Source: Larix kaempferi (lineage: Eukaryota > Streptophyta > Pinopsida > Pinales > Pinaceae). Taken from it: 64,000 nt of DNA. This document shows positions 55,718-64,000 of this stretch, piece after piece (the first letter of the stretch is position 1; every line of letters starts with the position of its first letter). A program made the position numbers and the translations under genes. A model generated the notes under the pieces. That model saw only the letters and a list, made by a program, of their open reading frames with translations, searched no databases and had not been told where the DNA came from. The stretch spans positions 4,464,001 to 4,528,000 of the forward strand of contig BSBM01001024.1 in assembly GCA_027924585.1 (NCBI GenBank), written 5' to 3'.

Positions 55718-57073
55718 ATGAAGCAAAATGTAACTCAATTAGAGGAAAAAAATGAGGCTATGACCTTCTCATCCTCAGTTTTGGGGAATTACTTCTTAGA
55801 AATGGATCCGGGTAATTATCAGTCTGAAGCCATCAACCATAAATCCGATGAACAGTCTGATCTCCTTCATTTCTCTCGGACTGATGATATTGACTGTAAT
55901 ATAGTTAGTTTAGTTACTGATTTAGATCACAGGGATACTAACTTAGTTGAATCTAAAGATATTTTCTGGACATTATACTTTGATGGTTCCAAAACTCTGG
56001 AAGGATCCGGAGCCGGTTGTGTTCTGATGGATCCAAAAAGAAACAAGTATTTTTTGTCCTGTAGATTAGAATTTGATTGTACTAACAACACTGTAGAGTA
56101 TGAAGCTTTGGTACATGGATTAAAGAAGGCCATTGATCTATATGTTAAGTACCTGAAGGTTTTTGGTGACTCAGAGATAGTTGTAAGACAGGTAAGGGAC
56201 ACCATTCATTGTCTCTCACCTCATTTGAAGGGTTATCAGGCTGAGGTATGGGATTTAACTATGCGTTTTGATGCTTTCAATATAAAATCTATTCCTATAT
56301 TGCAAAATTCTGCAGCTGATTTGTTAGCAACATCTGCTTCTAGATTGGTGCCATCAAATAATAAATGCTCAATTAAATTGATTTTCAGGCCCTCCGTTCC
56401 CGATAACATCACAAAATTCAGAGTCTTCGATGATGACGAACAGATTATCATCTTTCTAACAAACGAAGATAGTTTCCAAGGAGCTGTGATAGATGAAGAA
56501 GAGCACGATGCTGATTTGATGAAGAAGGATGAGGAGAAAGGAAATTTCATCCCCAAAGGGGTAAGGTCCCTCGAAATGCTGTTCGATCTTCAAAATAAGT
56601 TCAAAAGTCCAGCTAATACCAAGACTAACAGTTCATCAATGCAACATGAGTTAGTTAATTTGGGTACTGAGGCAGAACCAAAATTTGTCAACCTTGGAAA
56701 ATGTTGTTCGCCAGGAGAAAGAGATAGGTTCATCAAACTGTTTAAGCAATATAAGGATGTTTTTGCATGGACTTATGAGGATTTGAAAACGTATGACGTC
56801 CACATTATTCAGCATGTTATACCAATGAAAGCGGGTGTCAAGCCATTTCAGCAGCAGTTAAGAAGGATGCATCCTACTCTAGAACTGCTGATTCAAAAGG
56901 AATTAAAGAAGCTCCTGGACGCTAAGATAATCTTTAAAGTCCGGCATTCTGAGTGGCTTGCGAACTTGGTTCCCATAAGAAAGAAGTCAGGAGAGGTAAG
57001 GCTATGTGTAGATTTCAGAAATTTAAACAGAGCTTCGGATAAAGACAACTACCTCATCCCTTTAATGGAATAA
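55718..57073 (+). pseudogene. pol part 1: extra RNase H, then reverse transcriptase N-terminus
   Basis: Same frame as the protease. RNase HI-type domain at about 55966-56350 with all four acidic positions: Asp in LYFDGSKT (about 55980), Glu in VEYEALVHG, Asp in VFGDSEIVV, Asp in AADLLA (56318). The sequence resembles the 'archaeal-type' RNase H that Tat elements acquired in addition to the usual one. A linker (VNLGKCCSPGERDRFIKLF) leads to RT: GVKPFQQQLRR (about 56840), WLANLVPIRKKSGEVRLCVDF, RNLNRA. A TAA at 57071 replaces a Glu in the 'PLMEEIL'-like position. In this element the extra RNase H precedes RT, not follows the ordinary RNase H. Confidence 0.85.
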
Positions 57074-57082
57074 ATCCTTCAG

Positions 57083-59440
57083 ATGGTGTCAGGATCTGAG
57101 CTGTTTTCTCTTCTCGATGGTTTCTCTGGATACAATCAAGTATTAGTAGCCGAAGAAGATCGTCTGAAGACTACTTTCCTAACTAAGTGGGGAACTTTCG
57201 CATACAGAAGGATGCCATTTGGTCTGATAAACGCAGGAGCTACATTCCAAAGGGCAATGGATATCGCCTTCCGAGGATTGGGTGGGAAATGTGTTGTTGT
57301 ATACTTAGATGATGTGACAGTCTTTTCAAAGAAAAGGGAAGATCATGTTGTTCATCTGAGGCATATTTTTTATCACTGTCGGAAATATGGTATTTCTTTG
57401 AATCCCAAGAAGAGCGCGTTTGCTGTTCCCGAAGGTAAACTCTTGGGCCATATCATTTCTAAAGGGGGAGTGTCAATAGATCAAGAAAGATTCGAAGCTA
57501 TTAATAAGATTCCCATGCCTTACAACAAGAAATCTATGCAGTCCTTTATGGTCACTATCAATTTTGCCCGAAGATTTGTTCCAGATTTCGCACAAATTGT
57601 TAAACCATTGCAACAGATGGTTAAACAAAGCATACAATTCAAGTGGACAGATTTGGAAAAGGACGCATTTAGAGATATTAAGGCAGCTATGGCTAAGGCT
57701 CCTTCCTTAAGAAGCCCAGATTTTGATAAGGATTTTATCCTGTATACCTTTGCTTCGGATGACTCCCTCGTAGCTATACTCACGCAAAAGGTGGAGCTGG
57801 GGGACGAATACCCAATTTCATTCATGAGCACTGGTCTGCAGGGGGCTGAGCTGAACTATCCCATGGTTGACAAGCATGCATACGCTGTCTTCAAAGCAGT
57901 CAAGCAGTTTAGGCCATATATTCTTAAGAACATAACTAAAGTTATAGTTCCCCACCCAGCTGTTAGATCCCTTTTCGTTCAAAAGGAACTAGGAGAAAGG
58001 AGGGGGAACTGGGTCACAGCTCTTCAAGAATATGATTTAGAATTTAAACCAGCCACGATCATCAAAGGGCAAGGGCTGTGCAAATTACTTGCGGGAAACT
58101 CGACTGATGAAGAACAACATTGGAAGAATGAAGCTGAGCTAAATTCGGTTGAAGTATGTCCTATCTTCTCAACTCCCCAGTCATGGTATAGAGATATGGT
58201 GCACTACTTACAGCAGGGATATCTACCTGAGCACTGGAACTCCAAACAAAGAAGGGCACTCTGTTTGAAATCAGCACCTTATCAAATCATTGATGGGATA
58301 CTTTTCAGAAGAAATTATGATGGAGTTTTCCTTAGATGTCTAGAAAAGGAAGATGCAAGTAAAGTTGTTAAAGAATTACACGATGGCCCCGCAGGTGGAC
58401 ATTATTCAGGAGAGATAACAGCACACAAGATACTTAGAGTTGGATATTATTGGCCGAATCTGTTCCGAGATGCCCACATGTATGCACGAAACTGTGATGT
58501 ATGCCAAAGAAGTGCCGGGAAGTTACCTAAGGTAGAAGGACCCTTGCAGTCAGTTATTATCTCTGAGCCTTTTGAGCAGTGGGGTATAGATGTTATCGGA
58601 GAGATAAATCCAAATTCTTCATTGCAACATCGATACATCTTGACGGCTATTGACTACTTCACTAGATGGACGGAGACTGTCCCGTTGCGCAAGATCAATG
58701 AAGACGCGGTCATCAGCTTCTTGAGAGAGAACATCATAACCAGGTTTGGGGTTCCAATTTTCCTTGTTTTTGATAATGCTACCTATTTTTCGTCTCTCAA
58801 GATAAATGAATTTGTTTATGAATGGGGAATCAAGTTGCACTATTCAGCCAATTTTTACCCTCAAGGAAATGGATTAGCTGAATCTTCAAACAAAAATCTC
58901 ATTCGAATTCTCAAGAAAACTGTGATAGAAAAACAGCGAAGTTGGCATATAGCTCTCCCAAACACCTTATGGGAAGACAGGGTGACTCCAAAGAATGCAT
59001 TAGGGGTTTCCCGTTTCACTCTTGTCTATGGCAAGGAAGCCATCCTTCCCCCCAACATCTTGCTCCCATCCTTATAGCTATCCCAAGCCTCTCGGGGTTC
59101 TGGTAGCCAAGTCTTACAATCCAGGATTAATACCCTGCTTCAACTGGAAGAAGCCCGACAGAAAGCTAAAGACTGATTCCATCAACACCAAGACATAGTT
59201 AAGAGATGGTTCGATAAGAGGAAGTCCGGTAAAAGAAGTTTTGAAGTTGGGGACTTAGTCCTGAAATGGGACCATAATCATGAAGGTAAATGAATGCATA
59301 CGAAATTCCAACATTTATGGGTAGGCCCGTACCAAATTTCGGCAAAGATAGGCCCATCCACTTATAAATTGACAAATCTCGAGGGAGAATAAGTAACCCT
59401 TCCTCTCAATGGCTTCGCCCTGAAGCAATACTTTGCATAG
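57083..59440 (+). pseudogene. pol part 2: RT core, degenerate RNase H, integrase
   Basis: Continues in frame. RT: FSLLDGFSGYNQV, RRMPFGLINAGATFQRAMD, active site VVYLDDVTVFS (57302-57313). Ordinary RNase H at about 57730-57930: its first catalytic Asp position reads Phe (YTFASDD, Phe codon at 57749), so it is probably inactive; FMSTGLQGAELNY and VDKHAYAVFKAVKQF follow. Integrase: zinc region with H..H..C..C (GHYSGEITAHKIL to NCDVCQRS, 58395-58510), catalytic Asp 58589, Asp 58772, Glu 58880, giving a D-D-35-E spacing. C-terminal tail to 59440 contains FEVGDLVLKWDHNHEGK and QHLWVGPYQI. In-frame stops at 59075, 59174, 59291 and 59390; no frameshift. No chromodomain. Confidence 0.9.
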
Positions 59441-60500
59441 TCTCGCTGAGACTTTCTGTACATAAATAAAATTTTCTTTTAATGTTGCTTTAGCCTTTAT
59501 TTGCTTTATTTTCGGCCATTTTGTTTCTTTTCTTGTCATTTGAACCTTTGCAACAAGTTTGTTTTCCGAATGCCCTTGTGGTTGAGTTTCTCATCAAAGA
59601 TAGGTCTCTTAAATAAATCTCACAACCATGAGTCCGGAACTATGCTCGAATAAAGTCTATCTATGTATTGTGCTCTCGCTGAAATTTTTCAGAAGAAAGG
59701 AAGCCTACTCTACTAGTCACACTAATCCTGTTTAATTAGCAAGAGACCTGTGACCATCTTCATTACTATCTTTTTGCTCCACCCACTCTCACACTTAAAG
59801 GCATCTCAAGAAGGTTATTAAAGCTGGACCCATGGAAAGTAGCACATCTCGAGGACATAGGGTATTGAAATGACTCCATGCTGCAAATTTAACAGCCAAA
59901 ATGGCTTATATTCAAGGGTCTGTTTTCCAGAGATTCTCGCCTCAATTAATTCATGGCTAAGACAAAAGCAAAAGACATGTAAAATCAAGAAGGTTGTCCA
60001 GAAGGCTCAGCCCAAAATGGGCTCCTCTCCGTCCGTGAGGCTTGATCAAATCAATAAAATCTCCAACTCACACAAAAGGACATTATGGATTGAGGAGCCT
60101 AAATCAAAGATCATGTCTAAAGAAAATATCCCTGGAAGGCTCAAACAGCTAAGCTGCCCAAAGTACAAACATTCAAAAGGATGCAAGCGACATGGGAATG
60201 AGGAACAAGAGCAATAATGTCCATGAGAAAGTGTTGCAAATCCTGTGGAGTCCTACAGTAGTAACCATCTGAAAGATGATCCTTCTAAAATGAATCTCAT
60301 ATGTTGGCCCTTTGAGAGTTTTAAACATGTCTCTATCAAACCTTCCCTTTCCCCAATGGCTAGCAGGTAAAGTGCCTTCTTCCTTCACAGAAACTTAAAT
60401 GCTCAGCTGAATATTGCACATAAGATGGAGGTCTTTAATAAGGTTTCGGATCATGGAGAGGAATTTTTCAGAGATCTGTGTTCGCTAGCGACTCACCAAT
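59441..60500 (+). other. 3' non-coding region of the giant element
   Basis: About 1.06 kb after pol without recognisable motif; a 115-codon frame (59870-60217) is basic but shows no domain. No polypurine tract abuts the LTR: the last 20 bases are TTCGCTAGCGACTCACCAAT, and the nearest purine run, GGAGAGGAA, is about 45 bp upstream. Confidence 0.5.
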
Positions 60501-60659
60501 TGTTGCTGCAGCAACATACCCCCCCAAAAATTTTTGTACATATTGGGGCCCCTCCTTTATTTTTTTAGAAAGACTGCTGTAAGAGGTCAATTCTCATTTT
60601 CCTTTGTTTTCAACTAAAAAATCCTGCTTTGAGAATTCCAAGTTTTTCTGCTTCTAAGG

Positions 60660-61545
60660 ATAAAATTCGCGAAATCTTCCTGACATCGCGGAATCATTTG
60701 AGAAAGCCCCCCGCAGTTGCGAAGTCATTCACCAATCCATCCCGAAATCGTGGGAACCGTTCGGGATTCTCTCTCGAAGCGGCGGGAGCCATTTGCATAA
60801 AGCCTCTCGAAAAAGACTTAAAGATTTTCTCTCAAAAGTTGCGAAAATTATTTCGGGAAGTCTTCCGAAGCGGCGGGACCATTTGAGTTATCTTCCCGCA
60901 GTTACGGGACCTTTCGGGTTATCCTCCCGCAGTTGCGGAACCGTTCAGCCTATTCTCCTGAAACAGCGGGAGTCATTCGCAAATCTTCCCCGGGCCCGCC
61001 AAGCGAATTAGTCTTTTTTTTCTTTTTTTTTTCAAAAAGAAAATCTTAAAGTTGCGGAAGCTATTCATGAAAGCCTTCCGAAACGATAGAACCATTTAGG
61101 TTTCCCTTCCGAAATTGCGGAAGCCTTCACGTTATCTTTCCGAAGCCCGTCGAAAGACTTAACTTTTGCGGAACCATTTAGCTTACCGTTCCGAAACTGC
61201 GGAAGCTAATTGCGAAAGCTTTCCGCAACTACGAAAGCATTCACGAAGCCCCGCCAAGACTTGGAAATTTTTCGAGTTGCGGAAGCCGTTCGCCTATTTC
61301 TCCCAAAATAGTGGAGCCCTTCATGAAATGATTCTGCAATTGCGGAAGCAATTGACTTATCTTCGTTAAAACTGCGGAAATAAATCGTATATCTCCCCGA
61401 AACTGAGGGACAACTCCGTAAAAACGCCCACTACAGCTCTCCTAAGTTTGCATTTTGGAAGGATACGCCAATCTCTTCCGAAACCATTCGCTATATCTTT
61501 CCGCAGTTACGAGTGAAATTCGCGAGTTCGCCCCGCAAATGACGG
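60660..61545 (+). repeat. U3 repeat array, 3' LTR copy
   Basis: The same two dozen CCGCAGTTGCGG / CCGAAACTGCGGAAGC-type units as at 48140-49020, collinear, with point differences such as GATTCCC... versus GCTTCTC... spacers. Confidence 0.82.
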
Positions 61546-62465
61546 TCGCGCACAACTACCGAGGCGGCTTGAAAAGATAGCGGCGTACAAAATATTGAAA
61601 ACGTTTTAATGGCGCCACCCACCGTATTAAACACCGCACGTGCCCAACTCGTTTAAATGGACGGTTGGGGTTTGAATCGACCACATTGTTATTTTTCGAT
61701 TAAAAAATGCTATTGGGACACCGCGTCAGACTGCTCTAGCTCAGCTCATTCGTCTTCATCCGCATCCACCTCATTCAGCCACCTAGTCGTTGCCAGGTAG
61801 GTGTCCAATCGTTATTTTTTGTCTTATTTCCACGTCGAGTTACGTGTGGGGTTTTTCCATCTTCAACGTGGTCGACAGGCACTAGTTGCATATACCGTTA
61901 TTTTGTTTAAAAAAAAAAAAAAAGCCGAGGCCCCATCGGTTTCTCGTTCCACCGACTAAAAGCCAAAACCGTAATCACCCGAGTTTTCACCAGCTATGTC
62001 CCAGGCGTCGTCGCCCCATTCAAGCCCTGAGATGGCCATGCAAACTCTGGTAGATATTAATGGTAGTGGTCAGGTCAGCTGAACCCCTCACCTTCTCGTA
62101 AATGTGGAAAGCAACCCCTTATTCCGTCGTAAGGTTGTTTCACCCTAGACTCACCCGCCGCTAACCATTAGAAGCGTAATGACGAAGGATACCCTCTCTC
62201 CCAAGAATATATGGGAAGCAGGTTGTTTCCTCATCGCATGCTTACCTTTCGGAAACGTCCTAAGCTTTGTCCCCTTAAGATAACCAAATCTCAGAACTAT
62301 GTTTCTTGCTTGGAATGGTCTATTTTACTTCCCCAACATGCAGCTTCCTAATTTGTTTATATATCTCATTAGCATGTTGAAGTGATCCTTCTTTTGTTAA
62401 AATCTCATAACAAGTTGCACATTTTATAATGACTTGTATTTGGTTGTTAGCAGGTATAAGTCAAG

Positions 62466-64000
62466 ATGCCAAAAGGTGGTAGGAAGAAGGCTAAAATGAT
62501 GGAACCACAGCCAGCACCACTTAGGATTGAGACTATGTTCCAAGATACCAGGTGCACCACCGGTATTCCTCCTGAAATCCGCTGGGGCGACATCTACAGA
62601 ATGATCCGGGACCAAGATATACCGGATATGTTACTAGAAGAGGAGCAGATCTATCTCAATATCAGAACTTTAGGCATAGCTAGGGCCTCTACCCACCCTG
62701 AACTGTTCCCATGTTTTGAAGTAATTGGGTGGATACTCGAACATACTAATCCGGAGACAAGAGTATTACATGACAGCAGGAAAATAGCCATCGCCTCATT
62801 CCACCAAGCATATCTTGCTGCAGCCTATAAATTCCCACGTCCCCAACAAGCTCTGAGTGATGAATGGTTGGTCCAGATGAACAATATTGAAATGGCCAAA
62901 ACATTATTGGTCGCAAGCAAACATTTAAGAAAGACAAGGAAGGAGATGATGCCCGAGCCCAAGAAGAACAAAGGTTAAAAGAGGAAGCAAGGTTACTGCA
63001 AGAGGCTGAAGTTGAAAGATTACAGCAAGAAGCAGAAAGTGAAAGGCTGTAGAAAGAAGCTGAGGAAGCCCAGCGGCAGAAAGAAGCAGAAAGTGAAAGG
63101 CTGCAGAAAGAAGCTGAGGAAGCCCAGCGGCAGAAAGAAGCAGAAAACGCGAAGCAGCTGGAAGAAAATGAAAATCAGCGCCAAGCTGAAGAAGAAGAGA
63201 GAAGGCAACAAGCTGAAGTAGGGCGGAAAACGGAAGAAGAGCTCAAGATAGTTGAATATGCCCAAGCAGGTGGCTCCGGTACCCAGGATATGGAAATAGA
63301 CGTACCTCAAGCCAGTGTCTCCGACACTCAAAATGTGGGAGCAGATCCAGCGCAGGTAATCCAAACCCCACCAGCGGAAGCAGAAATAGATATTATAGAT
63401 GTCTCAATTGTCCCATACACTCCTTTAGGAGATCACACTGTGTCCAGATGGGATGAATTCGTCTATGATAAGAAGAGGAAAGAAATGGTCCTTAAATCGA
63501 AAGAGAGGATAAAGAGACTCTTCCAGGAAGATATTGTTACCCACCGGGAGACCACAGTAATGCAAAACACAAATAAGGCTCCCTTAGCTATGGCATCCAC
63601 CGCTATAGAGTCAGCAAAAGCAACGCTGGACAATGTGGCCGATATAGTTAAAGAAGTCGAGTCGACAAAGAGGAGAGCTCGTATGTTACAACACACTATG
63701 GCTAACGAGCAGTCTTACAGAGACCTCGTAGTGAATAGGTATAATTGCCTATCTGTTGAACATAAGGAATTGTCGGACAAGTATAACCTTTTGGAAGAAG
63801 AAAAGGAAAGCATGGCGGTCCAGATGATGATCTTAGAAGTAGAAAAGAACGATGCAGAAGCTAAAGTATCCCATCTAGAGGCAGATAAGTAGGTGTTGGT
63901 TGACCAATTAGAGCAAGCAGAAGGCAGAGTGATAGACATGTCTCCTTTCCATGAGTTATCCTGTAGCATCCTAAAGCAAGTCTGTGGCACGCAGGAACTG
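62466..64000 (+). pseudogene. U3-encoded coiled-coil protein, 3' LTR copy, cut by window
   Basis: Collinear with 49944-51470. First frame 62466-62978 (170 codons, 15 substitutions from the other copy), then the -1 frame with the coiled coil. It keeps the TAG at 63050 (same place as 50528) but lacks the stops corresponding to 50627, 50737 and 51136, so 63290-63892 is open for 200 codons. A copy-specific TAG ends it at 63890. It has one extra 27-nt unit (encoding AEEAQRQKE) in the coiled coil near 63110-63136. Function unknown. Confidence 0.72.

Larger units (their letters stand above)
47974..64000 (+). mobile_element. Giant Tat/Ogre-like Ty3/gypsy retrotransposon, cut by window edge
   Basis: Inserted into LINE ORF2. 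5' LTR 47974-53198 (5,225 bp), tRNA-Asn primer site, internal region 53199-60500 with gag and pol, and the first 3.5 kb of the 3' LTR from 60501. The expected full length is about 17.8 kb. LTR ends are TGTTGCTGC...GCATCAACA. The extra RNase H and the long LTRs place it near the Tat branch. LTR copies differ by many substitutions (15 of 170 residues in the first U3 reading frame), so the insertion is old. The flanking 5-mer on the left is ATATC; the right one is outside the window. Confidence 0.88.
60501..64000 (+). repeat. 3' LTR of the giant element (first 3.5 kb)
   Basis: Begins with the same palindrome TGTTGCTGCAGCAACA as the 5' LTR and aligns with it to the window end. The repeat array lies at about 60660-61545 and the U3 reading frame from 62466. 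The remaining part of the LTR, about 1.7 kb, is beyond the window. Confidence 0.92.

Noticed and set aside
59870-60217. 115-codon frame after pol of the giant element
   Set aside because: Basic composition but no domain; lies in the 3' non-coding part. Kept only as a note.

Overview
This window looks like nuclear DNA from a seed plant with a large, repeat-filled genome, most plausibly a gymnosperm. The reasons are the AT-rich sequence, Ty3/gypsy, L1-type LINE, CACTA and TRIM relics with plant-type motifs, primer sites matching plant tRNAs, very long LTRs, and no convincing intact host gene in 64 kb. The organism call is an inference; no single-copy marker supports it. I see no rRNA or tRNA gene, CRISPR array or bacterial feature.

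Layout. 1-2.9 kb: decayed Ty3/gypsy pol (RT, RNase H, integrase) with a PPT and short LTR. 3.1-6.6 kb: a decayed transposon-borne ORF of unknown function, then its 0.8-kb LTR. 6.6-13.5 kb: AT-rich DNA without a recognisable gene, apart from a possible signal-peptide exon at 10,999. 13.5-21.6 kb: a complete 8.0-kb LTR element that encodes only a gag-like/protease protein (no RT or integrase), with an Arg-type primer site. 21.6-28.4 kb: simple and tandem repeats, a 1.45-kb solo LTR, and a GC-rich 1.4-kb retroposon with a perfect 16-bp target duplication. 28.6-35 kb: a LINE relic, then a CACTA-type fragment split by a 5'-truncated LINE, itself split by an intact 1.4-kb TRIM. 36.5-41.9 kb: a second, inverted and decayed copy of the RT-less gag-protease family. 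42.2-42.7 kb: a solo LTR. 44.9-48.0 kb: an L1-type LINE (ORF1 and the start of ORF2). 48.0-64.0 kb: a giant Tat/Ogre-like Ty3/gypsy element that runs off the right edge.

The giant element is the most interesting object. Its 5' LTR is about 5.2 kb and carries, upstream of the likely LTR promoter (so in U3), an array of repeats with a palindromic CCGCAGTTGCGG-like core and a long, broken coiled-coil ORF; both recur in the 3' LTR. Between the LTRs are a tRNA-Asn primer site, gag, protease, an extra RNase H placed before the reverse transcriptase, RT, a degenerate second RNase H, and integrase. The pol frame is disturbed only by in-frame stops, while gag is broken by a perfect 113-bp tandem duplication.

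No element looks able to move by itself. The autonomous-type pol genes have stops or truncations, and the RT-less family and the TRIM would have depended on enzymes supplied elsewhere. All functional statements come from motifs read by eye and are not backed by a database search.
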